A DNA stretch of 64,000 nucleotides, taken from positions 42,707,702 through 42,771,701 of the forward strand of contig OU015523.1 of the NCBI GenBank assembly GCA_907165065.1, written 5' to 3'. A program made the translations under genes and the position numbers. Below the pieces are notes generated by a model. That model did not search any database and had not been told where the DNA came from. It saw only the letters and a list, made by a program, of their open reading frames with translations. The DNA comes from Caprimulgus europaeus (lineage: Eukaryota; Chordata; Aves; Caprimulgiformes; Caprimulgidae). Below are positions 1 to 29,842 of the stretch, piece by piece. Position 1 is the stretch's first letter. The number at the start of each line of letters is the position of its first letter.

Positions 1-13914
<13,914 letters not shown>

Positions 13915-14701
13915 TTAAAGAAAGATAGCATGGTCACCAAGGAATGAGGTGAATTCAGATTTCTTGAGTTGCTGGATGCCCCCAAACAGTACATAAACAT
14001 ACAACTTTTAGGATTGTGCCAGATTTCACCAAGTAAAGTGCTCTTCAACTACCCCTTTCTAAATAATGCTTGATTCATATGTGCATAAATATTGTTCAAC
14101 AATCACCTGCAATGTATTAAATTTGGATAAAGTTAACCAGTTAAGGATACAATTTTATGTATCAGGTAATTTTGCTGATATACCTTTAAGTGTCAATTTT
14201 TTCGGAGCAGAGAATTGATTGAACAATTTATTCAATACAACAGAAAAACTCTCAGTCCTGGTGATTTCTCACATCCTAATGACCTTGACATTACCTTTAG
14301 CTCTAATGACTGTGTTTCAAACAGAAAAATGTGATGCGCTGATTGATTTCTGAAAAACTGTTATAAATCAGCACTGTGTTCTTGAGGTCATTCTAAGCAA
14401 TGGGCAATTACATTTCATCTTTTCTTTCCACCAAAGTAATCAACATGACTGCTCCGAGAGAATTACTGCATTTCATATATAATATGAAATAAATTACTAG
14501 AAAGAAGTTTTTAACTCTGTTGGATAAAGATTTATAGTGAATCACTTGAAAATTCAGAAAATGCATCTGAAAGTAATTAATAATTTACAGTACAGAAGAA
14601 TAATTTCTGGGAATAGCCTGAAGGTCTCTCTTAAAATAAGAAAAAAAACAACAACTGTGCAACAGTTCCTAAGAAAATAAGGGAAAAAGCAAACATGATA
14701 T

Positions 14702-14836
14702 ATGAAGAACATCATCACCATTTTTCTGAGACACAATGGATTTTATATATACATATAAAGATATATAATATAATAAAATAATTCTCACTCTCTCTAATCC
14801 ACTGTGTCTCAGAAAAACAGTAATTATGTTCTTCAT
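14702..14836. repeat. Long inverted repeat, 41-base arms around an AT-rich loop
   Basis: The left arm 14702-14742 starts ATGAAGAACAT and ends GAGACACAATGGATT. The right arm 14796-14836 is its reverse complement with 36 of 41 positions identical. The 53-base spacer is mostly TATATA-type. It would form a strong stem-loop in DNA or in CNKSR2 pre-mRNA. Homology stops sharply at both outer ends. It may be a small MITE or a hairpin RNA precursor. Confidence 0.85.
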
Positions 14837-14857
14837 GTGTGTCGAGCTTGCAATTTT

Positions 14858-14897
14858 CAATATATATGCCTGTGTGTGTGCATATATATAAATATAT
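14858..14897. repeat. TA/TG alternating low-complexity tract
   Basis: ATATATATGCC then TGTGTGTGTGCATATATATA and AATATATG. It lies just right of the inverted repeat. Confidence 0.85.
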
Positions 14898-15359
14898 GAA
14901 AATAGGTTTTAATAAACCAGGGATATGAAACTGATATCCAGGAAAGTTGCTGCTAGTGAAGGTAACATAAATTTGAGACAAAAAGAATTCCTCTAATGCA
15001 TTAGAGCATGACACAATGTTATGCAAGTGAAAGCAGATGTACAGTGACATCTACTCAGTTTAAAAGACATCAGCAAGTTACTGAGACCCAAACTTTGACT
15101 TCTTAAAATTGTTACAGCATCTGTAATCTAGATTCTTAGAGATTTTTTTCTTTACCTGGCACCCAAGCAAGGAATTTTAATAGCCACTTTTACGTTCCAC
15201 TATCCAGTAGACACCAAATCAAGTAAAAAAGACAATTTCAGTAGGTTGCAATTCTGAGAAATGAGATGACTTTATGCTGCTGCCCCAACAAAAAAGAAAA
15301 AAGTAAGCACTTCAGCAATGTAGCCCAAAGACAGGACAATAAGCCCAAGCTGATGTATC

Positions 15360-15373
15360 TTTTTTTTTTTTTT
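15360..15373. repeat. T14 homopolymer tract
   Basis: Fourteen consecutive T followed by AAATAC, between the inverted repeat and the sense CR1. Confidence 0.9.
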
Positions 15374-15952
15374 AAATACAGTTTTCATTTTCTGCCCTTT
15401 GAGACCTTAAAGGATCAGAGTTCATCCTGAAGAGATATGTGGATCAACTGATACAATGTCAGTGTGTTCTTTAGAAATGAATGAACTACAAATTATACCA
15501 TTTTACTTTTGCAATTGCTTTTCTGTATAAATTTCAGTGGTTGCACAGCCTTGATAAACTTAAAAGAACAGCAAAAACCATTAGAAGGCAAGGCAAAAAG
15601 CTTTCAACAACATGAGTCTAAAAATACCTCTGTGGGAGCATGCAATTCTCACATTGCTATATTTGCTTGAATTTGCATCTAAATAAATGGCACAAATCTG
15701 GGCAGCAGCACAGACAGCTAGGCAGGAAGAAAAGTTACTTGAGACCTTTAGGTCATATCTCAAAATACAGCCAGTCACCGTCATTCTCTTTTTTCACTTT
15801 GTCTCAGGACTGATGCACCACGTTAGCAAACTTTGAGATCATACTAACTAATTTGGAGTTACTTTAAAGATCGATGCCTGACTATGAACTTGGGAACTTT
15901 TATTGGATGGCCTTTTTTATTATGTTTAAAGCTTTTTATTGAGCTTAAAATT

Positions 15953-16352
15953 GAGGAACGGCTGAGGGAGCTGGGCCTCTTTAGCTTGGAGGAGACTGAG
16001 GGGGGACCTCATTAATGTTTATTGAATATGAAGGGTGAATGTCAGGAGGATGGAGCCAGGTTCTTCTCAGTGATGTCCAATGATAGGACAAGGGGCAATG
16101 GGTGTAAGCTGGAACACAGGAGGTTCTGCTTAAATTTGAGAAAGAACTTCTTTACGGTGAGGGTGACAGAGTACTGGAACAGGCTGCCCAGGGAGGTTGT
16201 GGAGTCTCCTTCTCTGGAGACATTCAAGACCTGCCTGGACAACTTCCTGTGTGATCTCATGTAGGTGTTCCTGCTCTGGCAGGGGGATTGGACTGGATGA
16301 TCTTTCGAGGTCCCTTCCAATCCCTGACATTCTGTGATTCTGTGATTCTGTG
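15953..16352 (+). mobile_element. CR1 LINE, 5'-truncated, sense orientation
   Basis: About 400 bases of a 3' CR1 end. The plus strand encodes the conserved tail of the CR1 reverse-transcriptase ORF: GELGLFSLEE-like sequence at the start, then [45 protein letters not shown] and a 3' UTR ending in the octamer run ATTCTGTGATTCTGTG. The frame is interrupted near the start. 5' truncation and an octamer 3' end are typical of avian CR1. It is opposite in orientation to CNKSR2. Confidence 0.95.
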
Positions 16353-16723
16353 TAAAGGTATCACACACACATATTTCAACCCCTAACAAACAAACAAAAA
16401 ACCCTCCGCAAAGCAGAAAGGAAGCAAAGGAAGAAAGGAAAACTGGGAAAATAAAGGCACAGAAGTAGCCAAGCAGTCTTGCTCTTAATTCGTTTTGGTC
16501 TAGTTAAGCACTGTAATCCATGATAAAGTAAAAAAAGCCTTTTTCAGGAAAGATGGCACACAGAAACCACACTGAATTTTTGCCTGCTCTGTAGGAGCTT
16601 ATTCTGTGATATAATTAAATGATCATTGTAACAAAGTCCAGTATGTCACTGTTTTAAGGGAAACCCCTGTCCTTTGTTTCACTTTTTCTATTATATCATT
16701 GCAATATTTTTGAGCATACTTAC

Positions 16724-19995
<3,272 letters not shown>

Positions 19996-20044
19996 CTTTG
20001 TTCTTCTTTTTGCTTTTCTGCTGTAGAGAAGACTGCTGAAATGT
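19996..20044 (-). CDS. CNKSR2: CNKSR2 small exon: FQQSSLQQ / KSKKKNK linker
   Basis: This 49-base exon encodes TFQQSSLQQKSKKKNK plus one base of the next codon. The acceptor is TCTTGTAG|ACATTT and the donor is ACAAAG|GTAAAA. It is phase 0 in, phase 1 out. It supplies a Gln-rich then Lys-rich bridge just ahead of the PH domain. It is separated from the previous exon by 21.7 kb of intron but from the next by only about 0.85 kb. The match to human CNK2 (FQQSSLQHKSKKKNK) is nearly exact, so the small size is not a concern. Confidence 0.93.
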
Positions 20045-21650
20045 CTACAAGAAAATCAAAATGGGAGAAGTGAAAATTCATTGTTTATATTCAACCACAT
20101 CCTTATAATAAAAGAAGTGTAATGTTGCAAACACTGAAGTCATCACCAGGTAAAGCCAACAGACTTCTAGGCCTAAGAAGAAAAGTAATTTAATTTATCT
20201 GTTCATAAGGTTGTAAAGCAAAAGCATAAAGTGAAACATCTTAAAATAGACTGCAAATTAGTTTGCCAAAACAACTGAAGTTTATCTCTAAAATGGTCGG
20301 TCTCTTCTCATTTTGTTAATAAGGAAGGAATGTCTCACTTTGGTTAGTATGATCGTGAAACTACATTATCATCTAATTAAGATCTTCCTGACATAAATCT
20401 GCAAATATGCAAATTAACACACTGCCTAATGCAGGTGTGAAGGCATTTATATGATGGTCTTTAGAACATCAGACAATTTGCTCAGAAATGGGCCTAATGT
20501 TTTTAAAGACACCAATAAAATTCTGCTAAATCACAACTGGGAAAAAGTCTCCCAAATAAATATTCTGAAATAGAAAACACTTTATTTTTTACCAGGTTTT
20601 GGCTGAAAATATTTTCCTCCAGTTGAACCACTCCCATAAACCAACCCATTGCCTTGGCAATGAGACAGAATGGAAATTATTCCTTTACTTAAGATCCTAG
20701 CTTATTAAAAATAGCAATACGTATTAGCACATTTTGTGGTCATTTCTGTAAAAAAACTTGATTCAGATAATATCACCATCACTCTAGTGAATGAAAAGTT
20801 CTGTAATTAATAATTCCAAAATTTAAAGATATGATCTTAGTTGTTCTAAACTTTAGCTTTCTATATAGATAGACAAATGTATTAGTGCTGAAACAAAGAA
20901 AAGGCCACATTAGAGTGTCTGAGTATTAAAACCTCTTATTTCAGCTCACCATAAACAATGAACAAAATCAAAGCTTTTGTGCCACTTGATAAAAGTAAAT
21001 CAAAGCAAAAGCACTCACAGCCCTGTAAGGCCAAATCCTGTTCCTGGCAGACAAGACAAACCCTCACCTCAGCTTACAATGCTCCCTTTTCAATTCAAAG
21101 AGCTGCTTTTCTTTTCATTTTTTCCTCTGTGCTTCCCATACACCTGAGCTCACATGCAGGAAGCTGAGGCTCAGCTTCTAAGGGATGTCTCGCTTCATAG
21201 CTGAGATATTCTCAAGCACCAAATGCTAACATGTCCATGGGGATAAATTACTAGTAGTACTATGATAAGTGTAATATAAAAAATTAAGTGACTCGGTAGA
21301 TGTGCTGATTCCCTATAGACAGTATCTGAAGAAAGCTACTCAACTGTATTACCACCTCAGATGGTTAAAAGAGGTCTCCACTGGGAAGAAAAAAGGAGCC
21401 CATCTGTTTTCATTCCCTGGCTCTTGTCCTTTATCTTCTGCTAATGGTATCAATTCAATCACTACCAGGTCTCAGCAAGCCGAAGACAGCAACACCATCC
21501 CAACTTACATCACATTAAATCTTCTGGCCTGCATAGGACTAAGAGAGATCTTTACATCCCAGGAATAACAGAGTGGTTGGGCAGAAGTGTGTGAACAACT
21601 CCCTCTTAGATGCTTTGAAAATCTCACCTAATTCAAAGTGGTTGAAAAAA

Positions 21651-21666
21651 CACACACACACACACA
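21651..21666. repeat. (CA)8 microsatellite
   Basis: Eight perfect CA units directly after an A6 run, in the 21.7-kb intron. Confidence 0.95.
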
Positions 21667-22204
21667 GTCCCAAAACTTTAGCACTTCTCAGTTCACAACT
21701 CAGACAATTTCATTCTGCTGCTTGACTTTTCTGCACTAGTATTTTCACAGTGCCAAAACAGAAAAGGAAAACCTCCGCTTGGTTTTCTTATAAGTGATTC
21801 TGAAAGTAGATGAGAAAAGTATGAAAAGCCTTCTCTTTAAATGTTTCACCTGTAAATCAAACCTGCAAATGTGAGCTCACACCTCTCAACTTCTGAGTCA
21901 GTTTTGGGGAAGAAAGGGTCATGAAGGGGTATCAGTTTTTAATAGGAAGACAGCAGGTAATTTAGACATCTAGCCATTTTTTCCATACATTATGTCATAT
22001 TGCAAAATAGAAAGGTTTTATTAAATTCAGTTATTATTCTAAATTAGCTCATTAAATTAAATTATAATTAAGGACAAAATCTACAACTGAGTGAGGTTCC
22101 TGAGAACTGTTCAACTGACTTCAGGGACTTTTGCTAACACTGTAGATTAATTTACATAGACTTCAGGCTTCAAGCTGGTTTGTCCTTTGCAAAAACACCA
22201 CCAG

Positions 22205-22220
22205 CTATTTTTTTTTTTTT
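22205..22220. repeat. T-rich homopolymer tract
   Basis: Run of about sixteen T followed by ACACAG, within the 21.7-kb intron and upstream of the 22441 CR1 fragment. Confidence 0.85.
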
Positions 22221-22293
22221 TACACAGAAGATATATAAGCAGTATGCACTAGTCAGTGCCATTCAGCTTCTAAATCACATGACTAAAAAAACC

Positions 22294-22330
22294 CAAGTGA
22301 GGATGAAAAAAAATCCAAGTGAGGATGAAA
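22294..22330. repeat. Short tandem duplication of CCAAGTGAGGATGAAA
   Basis: Two adjacent copies of a roughly 21-base unit (CCAAGTGAGGATGAAA plus an A/T spacer), probably replication slippage, shortly before the 22441 CR1 fragment. Confidence 0.85.
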
Positions 22331-22440
22331 TCTAAAAATGCTTCTTCTGTTGCTTTTCTAAGGAAACCATCGAACGCAATCTGAAGCCTCCTCCCTGTTA
22401 TTAGATAATGCTTAATTGCCATTTTCTCAGTGCTGTTTAG

Positions 22441-22632
22441 AATCACAGAATGATGAAGGAGGTCGTGTCCTTCGTCCTGCTCAGAGCAAGGTTTGCTTTG
22501 AAGCCAACGCTGAATCATTTTCTTCAGGGTCATCTCCAGCCTAGATCCAACTATCTCCAAAGATGGAGATTCAACAACCTCTTTAAGCAACCTGTCCCAG
22601 TGCTGGCCACCACAATGTTTCCCCTTTTACAG
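22441..22632 (-). mobile_element. CR1 LINE fragment, decayed, antisense to plus strand
   Basis: Begins AATCACAGAATGATG, the reverse of a CR1 3' tail. It continues with CATCTCCAGCC and a diverged form of the CR1 stretch that reads [10 protein letters not shown] on the minus strand (GGAGATTCAACAACCTCTTT, then CAACCTGTCCCAGTGCT). It is more diverged than the 15953 or 29843 copies, so probably older. Confidence 0.85.
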
Positions 22633-25600
22633 CTTAATTCTGTGATGTGGCCAATATGGAAATAATATAAATAATTATTTTTAATGCCAGAAACCCTAAA
22701 AATATGGATTCACATCAAAACCAGAAATTTAATTGTACTAAAAGCATGTTTGCTGCAAGATACCGTTTAATCACCCACCCACAAGGCCTGATTTTAAATA
22801 TGTTCACTGTATTTTTATTCTGATACATCTTGAGCTTTGAGCAACTGCTTTCACATACATCTTGTCCCAGTTTCCAAGAATTCATCTCTCCTACTAATTC
22901 TGAAAGTAAGCATGAAATGAAATAGAAAACAGCTCTCTATATTAAACAGAGATATTAGTAAGTCAAAATAATAAATAAAATGGAAACAAGACTGCCACTG
23001 AAAAGATGAAATAGATTAACAACTTAACCCAAGTGGAATTTGTCACTCCTGAAGAAAATTTTAAGCTGTTTAATCATATTCTGAATTATATGCTTTCAAG
23101 TTGACCAAAATACAACTAGCAAAACTTTCCATTTTCCAAAAGCACGGTGTCACTTGATGTTTAACATATAGCATAACTCCCTTGAATACCCTGACCATCA
23201 GTTTTTTTGAATGCAATAATTTTCTCCTGTAATATGTGATGTTTGAGCTTGTCATATTTAATAGTATACCTAAACTAAGCCTTCTGACAAATGCATGTCT
23301 AAGTAGAATATCAAAGAAATATTTTAGTTATAGATATGTCTGCCTTTGCTATTAGTGGCTTTGAAAGAACATGTATTAAAAGAGGAACAAAACATCATTT
23401 ATTAGAGAGATATTTTGATATATTTCTGGGTTTATTAACAGAAGTTCTAGCCTACCTCTAGCCCTACCTTTCTGAAGGCATAGCTGCACATCCCATCAGC
23501 CAATGGAGATTTCATCGTGCCTGGAAGAGCCATAACAGTTCCTCTCTTCCTGCAACTATCCATTACCAAACCTGCTATGTGAGTTATATTTACATCCACA
23601 CTCTTCAAAATGATTGACAGAGTTCTGAAAGCCCACCAGAAGACTGCACAGCTGTAAACAGCAATCTGCCCTAGGGTTTGCCTTTCCATGCTTTTAGGAT
23701 TATAGCACAATAATGAGCTATATAGTAAAAAACTTCCAGGTGGAGGCTCACACTAACAAAATAGGCCACCAAGGACCTGTATTTGTTCCTTTATGTGTTT
23801 CAATAATCACATATAGATGGTATAATAAACAATATCTGCATGCATACAATCACACATCAGCATCTTTGTATGTACAACACAGAATTTTCAAGAAATGAGA
23901 CTATCAGGTTTTTCTCTCATCCTCAGAGTTATTTAGGTTTCTGTCTGCTTTCGGCTCTTGGGATAAAGTATCCATTCTAGGTTAGTACCACACCTTCTGT
24001 AGATTTGCTCAGAAGGGAAGCAAGATTGAAAGTTAGTCATTAACATTCAGAAGCCTGAAAATGTAAGTATTTATTATTAACTACTTAGTAGTAATTTGAC
24101 AGTTCTCTCTTTGGAAAAATGCATTTAAATAAAAGTGTTAAATAATTTAAGTTCCAATTAATTGATTTGTTTCATAACAAATAGGAAACTTAATAAACTG
24201 ATCTTCCAATACAAATATTAAATTGGAGTGAAATTGCTAAGAGGAGAGATGAATATTTGATAAAAATCATATTATGATGAAAGCTAGAAGATTTCTATTC
24301 TAGTTGATACCTCAAAATAGACAAATAGAGTGGTTATCAAAACTATTGATTAAGGAAGACTAGTTACTTTGCCAAACTTTGGGTCTGAGGAGGAAGTCTA
24401 AAGATTTGGGGTCAAACTATTACTATTTAAGAGCTTTTCTAAGATCCAATATAAATTCTATGTGTGACCAACAGAACATTATATCCATGTCCCAAAAATA
24501 GATATATTCTAATAGTTACATGAAACCCTTCATGGTTAAAGAATTTGTAGGTCTACTAAAAAAGAGACTGTAACTGAATCTTATATGAAGACCTAGACTG
24601 GCCACAACAATTAGTGCTAAATTTGACAGCTCCTGAAGTCCTCTTTCAAGTGCTTATTTGTTTCTTTACTTCTGTTCAGAGATTTTCCACTCACTCATTT
24701 GTGGAAAGCTGGAAGAGAGAACCAGGTTATGGAAATAATAACCTCCAATTCTTTTACCTGAATTTGAGCTCAGTCTGATTGGGAAGGAAAATGGCAGGTA
24801 TCTTAATAGTTTTTTAGAGAGTTCAAGTCAAATCCAATTTTTCTCAAGCTGCAAGTTTAGACACTAAGGAACTATTTACAGTCAGACAGTTCCCTTCTGT
24901 CACTGTAAGATAACTTTCTCTCATTCCAGCAGAGTATATTGTAACATTTCTGATTACTGGAACTTTCTACTGCAGATGGAAAAGCCAATATCTGGAAAAG
25001 AATGAAAGCTGGTGCTGCCTATTATTAGATTGATCTCTCACACTCAATACTTTGAGCATACTGGCAATGTTCTCTTTTCACAGTTTTGATACAACACATA
25101 TATATATTTCTCTGCATTAGTGGGTTGAGACCCAAAATTTCAGAGCTAAAAGAAGAGTGAAAAGGGGGAAAAATTTAAAGCTATTTATACTACATTGCCA
25201 CACTAGCCATCACTATTAACAACTCATGTTTAAGGGTACTCTCAACAGAGGATTTTGACAAAATCTTTTTTGTTTACCATCTTGTTCAGTCTCCATTAAG
25301 AGCTAATGATAGATAGCATCAATTATTTTCATAGATATTTGTGGAAAATACAGTTTCCAAGGACTATGTTACAAAGGTATGATGAGAGAAGACTTCTGGA
25401 AACTTAGAAAGTTTGAAACCTTCTGTCAATCATCATTAGAATTTCATTCACAACAGATAACTCTCTTGTTTACAGCAGGAGAAAGTACTGACCTGTTAGT
25501 ATGTTTAGCACCCAAAATAAGCAAAAAGATTACAGTTTATAGTCAGCTAGGTCTGGAAGCTAGCTGAGTACACAGGGCATCTGCAAGGCAGTTTTTGGAA

Positions 25601-25927
25601 AAAGAGCTGAAACTGGGCCAAACAAGACTTTATTGGCATGGGAGAGAAGAGATGAGGCGTGAATTAATGCTCTGAAGGAATCAGTTACAGGGCTAAAGGT
25701 CAAATGAAGTATCTGTGGGTGAAATTACACTCAGAAGGGAACCTACTAAGAAGTGAGATAAGGAAAAACTATGCTTTAAGTTATGATCCTATTTAAGAAG
25801 GCAAAGGCTTTACTCACTGCCTTGTTTGAATAGTTTGACTGGGGTTCAGAGACTGCTGACAGAATGAATATCTGCAAAAAATCTCATGCTTGGTGTATCT
25901 GATTTGTCAGGTCATGTAGGGTGTTTT

Positions 25928-26199
25928 AGAATCATAGAATGGTTTGGGTTGGAAGGGACCTAAATGATCATCTAGTTCCAACCCCCCTGCCATGAGCAGG
26001 GACACCTTCCACTAGATCAGGTTAGGCTCATCCAGCTTGGCCTAAACACATCCAGGGAGGGGACATCCAAAGCTTCTCTGGGCAACCTGTTCCAGTGTCT
26101 CACCACCCTCACAGTAATTAGGAATTTTTTCCTAATATCTAATCTAAATCTACCCTCTTTCAGTTTAGAGCCTATAACTCCTGTTCCTGTAATCACTAA
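25928..26199 (-). mobile_element. CR1 LINE 3' fragment
   Basis: Starts AGAATCATAGAATGGTTTGG, the reversed CR1 3' tail, then the common TCTAGTTCCAACCCCCCTGC block and the degraded reverse of the RT C-terminus (CAACCTGTTCCAGTGTCTCA, CAGTAATTAGGAATTTTTTC). About 270 bases, 5'-truncated. It lies in the 21.7-kb CNKSR2 intron in the same orientation as the gene. Confidence 0.95.
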
Positions 26200-27366
26200 C
26201 TCTGAGATTATTCAAAATACTATACTATTCTCTTTTCTTCTTACATTTTGCTGAATAATTGTCAATGTTTTATTTACTTCTGGATTTTGAACTTCTCATG
26301 CATTCAACATTCTCTTATTTATCTGTGGCTACAACTTGTCAGTTGCCCCAAAACGGTACCAAGTGGCACTAAGTTGTAAATAAAGCATTTTTAATATGCT
26401 GCAAGAGCTTCAGTTTACACAGCCCTTCTAAAAGGGGGGTTTCACTCTGGATAGGTAAAACACAAATACAGTAAATGGGATGGTCCATGTGAGAGCAAAT
26501 CTAATACAAAAGCCCAGCAGTGAACTTATGAAAGCAGATCCAGAAATATTTCCTACACGCAAGTCACAGGCTGATGACAAAACAGTCATCATATGTGAGT
26601 AATTCATAAATCCATGGTGAGCTGGAATGAAAAGTAATTTGCAGACAAAGGATGCCACAGTCAATTAACAACACCCTGAAACCTTCAGTCTTGCCTCCCA
26701 AAAGCAAAATTTATTGAATCAAATCTTGATATTTTGGTGCTCTGGTAACAGATACTTCTGCTCTTCCTGCACAGCTCTCTCTGCTCTTGAGCACATTCTA
26801 TAATAAAAATACCATACTTGGGTTTAAAAGAACAGCATTCACTAACGTTCTAGGCAAGACATTTAATACTAAAACACAGTATTAACATTATATATGAACA
26901 GACTTCTAAAAGTGAGCTTTTGTAGTACAAAAGAAATAATGTCAACAAGTAAGGCAGAATCATTATACTAAAAATCCCATGGATATTTCCCTTTTAAATG
27001 GCAGGTACCTCAGACTGAGAGAAGTATGAATCACTGGTTCTGTCACACAGGTTGTGAGAGGCACAGACACATCAACAGTCAGTGGAAGAATGGATCCCAG
27101 AATTCATGGCTTGGTATGTTATCCTACACTCTATATTTTTCCTCCTCCCTTAGTTTTGCTTTTTCAGAACTGCAAAAAAGTGTTTCAATACTAAGACAAA
27201 ATGAATGTGCATTTGCAAAAGTTGGCAAAGTAATAGTTTTCTTGGCAGCAGCCAAAAAGTCCACTTCAGATGAGATAATTTTCTACCTGACAACCAAAGG
27301 CCCTGTTTTTGTTCATACTCCTTCTCTCCTTTCCCCACAGTAGCTTTATGAAAGGCTTCTAGCTGG

Positions 27367-27382
27367 AAAAAAAAAAAAAAAA
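27367..27382. repeat. A16 homopolymer tract
   Basis: Sixteen consecutive A followed by TAAAAGC on the plus strand. Confidence 0.9.
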
Positions 27383-28379
27383 TAAAAGCTCTAACTGGGT
27401 TCCTGTATTTTTGGAACTCTGACCACGAATTCCCAACACATACATTTTGTTAGCGACCACAAATATAAAGAAACAGTACGTGCCTTAAGAGGAATATGTT
27501 AAAAGCTTTTTATTGTACAAAATGTAGCCTGAGATTGAAGCTGCCAACTTTCTAGCTACCTCTGATGTATGCAATGGCTACATAACCTGTGCAGGATGTT
27601 CTCCATATTACATAATCTACAAGGGTTGACAATACCAAAGATATCGAATCTTTTCATACAACTGTTCCTATAGGTGCTTATCCAAGAAGAATATGCTAGC
27701 TAAGGACAGAACTGTGGTTGTCTGAAATATGACAGCAAGCACAGGTTTTCTGTTCAGAGATTCTTATTCATTCTCCTATCTCTAATCTTTTTCTTGTACT
27801 CTGGGCGGACTCTGTGGCAAATGTTACCTGGATGCGTTCATTACCTGGATACAAACTTGCAGTTGCACAAGCTAGTGCAAATTGTGCAAAGTTGTTAGCA
27901 TAATGCATGGAAAACTTGACAAAATAAAATGTTTTTTTAATCTTCAGGCCATGTTGAGAATATAACATATAGTAGTCCTGCTTTCCAGCACCGGAGAAAG
28001 ATTTTCCTTCTTTGCCATTAAGCCACAGGACTCTTTTAAGTGAAATACTGACGCAGTAAAACTTCTGGACAATATCAAATTTAAATGAGAGTTCTCATAT
28101 TCCCTCACTATCTCTTTGACTGACAGAAGAAGGACTGCGACATTGTCACAACTGCCTGAAGCAAATGAGGATAAAAAGTTAAACTAGACAAGTGCTGTTC
28201 ATTAGAAGAATTTATTCTGAGATCATTCTTCTGCTTTACATCTACTCTGAAACATGTAATTTTGGTACCTCCCACACTGTTTTTTGACAATAAGTAATCT
28301 AAGAGAGAAAGAGAGGGTTTAAAAACCCTTTATTTTGATCTCTACCACAAAGCAATTCCCAGTTTCATCTCTTATTGGA

Positions 28380-28665
28380 AAGAATGGACCAGTTAGAGAA
28401 AATGGCCGAGGCAGGAAGGCACCTCTGGACACCATCTTACCCAACCCTGTTTCTCAAAGCAGGGTCAACTAGAGCAGGTTGCTCAGGGCCATGTCCAGTT
28501 GGGTTTTTAGTATCTTCAAAGATGGAGACTCTGCAAACTCCATGGACAACCTGCTTCAGCTAAACCATCTAAAGCATTTTTTTTCTTACGTTCACATGGA
28601 ATTTCCAGTATTTCAATTCACGTCCATTGTCTCTTGTCCTTTCACAAAGTATCACCAAGATGAGT
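28380..28665 (-). mobile_element. CR1 LINE fragment, old
   Basis: Recognisable pieces in order are: CACCTCTGGACACCATCTTA then CCCAACCCTG (reverse of the CR1 3' UTR), GCAGGGTCAACTAGAGCAGG, TTGCTCAGGGCCATGTCCAG, TTTTTAGTATCTTCAAAGAT, GGAGACTCTGCAAACTC and CAACCTGCTTCAGC. It is heavily mutated. Both boundaries are approximate. Confidence 0.8.
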
Positions 28666-29842
28666 CACTCTATGTGCACTCCAAAAGCCTCATGGACTGC
28701 TTGTGCCCTGCTGTGTTACCCCTCCAGCAGATACCAGTCAGTCCAACAAACCTCTTTCAAACGATGCAATTTCCTCCAGGAAAAATCTGGTTTTGCTCAG
28801 AAAATTTCTGCCTTATTCTCAGGAAAGGTAGATTTTCCTCTGTATGTTTTTCTAAATATTAGAACTATAAGACTATCTAAGCAGATTTAAGAAACTTATT
28901 CTGCAAGTGATCTATGATAGATTAGAGAGGTGGTCCGTGGCACAGCACAGTACCAATCCTTGACCTTCTGGGCAGAAAACTTAAACTACTGTAAAACACC
29001 AGAGATGTTAACCCCAAGGCATTAACAAAATCACAATCAGACCCATGGTCTTTCTAGATGAAAAAATCATTAGCTTACAATAAAGATCCCATGCCCCTCT
29101 ACAACCCCTAGGTGCTTTCTTATGATGAAAAGATTACATACACAGCTCCTTCTGTAGGAGCAGTTAGCAACAGTTCTGATTGTGTCCCTCAGCATGATCT
29201 CTTTCATATTGCTCAGTCTGACTGTGTGACAGGGAAAAGTGCAGGGGATGTAGGTGCTCTGTGATGAATGAGGGCAGAACTAAGAAAAGAGATTTTTGCT
29301 TTAAGGCAGATATATTCTTGCAAGCTATTCTCTATTAGCACTTGGGCATAATATTCTTTCAGTGAAAGAAACAGAAAACTCATTCTAACTTTCAAAAATA
29401 TGTTTTTGGTGAAAATCAACAAACCAGAAAATTTTACTTTTCTGAAGCTAAGGAGTTTACAAAGGCTTTGGTGAAACAGGAAATTAGTGCACAGTTGTGT
29501 TTGAAAGAAGCAGTCTTAGCAAAGGAGATGCACAAGACAAATTACAGACATAAAAATATTTTCCTTGCTCATCTCTAGAAGAGAAAACATATAAACCCAA
29601 ATTTTCTCCTTTTAAGTAGTACTATTCATCAGGATAAAACCTTATCTACTGGTTACATTACTGTTAAGGACATGTCCTTATAATAACTTCCAAGGCTTGG
29701 AGATTTCTTGGCATTTTTACCCCTCAGGACTAAAATGACATTTCCAGAACATAGTGCTTTATGCATCTTTATTGTTGCACCACGCTCCCAGGAATAGCTT
29801 GCAGCAATAGCTGCACTAATAGTTACATATCAGGGTTGAATT

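Noticed and set aside
16042-16389. Minus-strand frames across the CR1 at 15953-16352
   Set aside because: They are antisense to the readable CR1 reverse-transcriptase tail on the plus strand.
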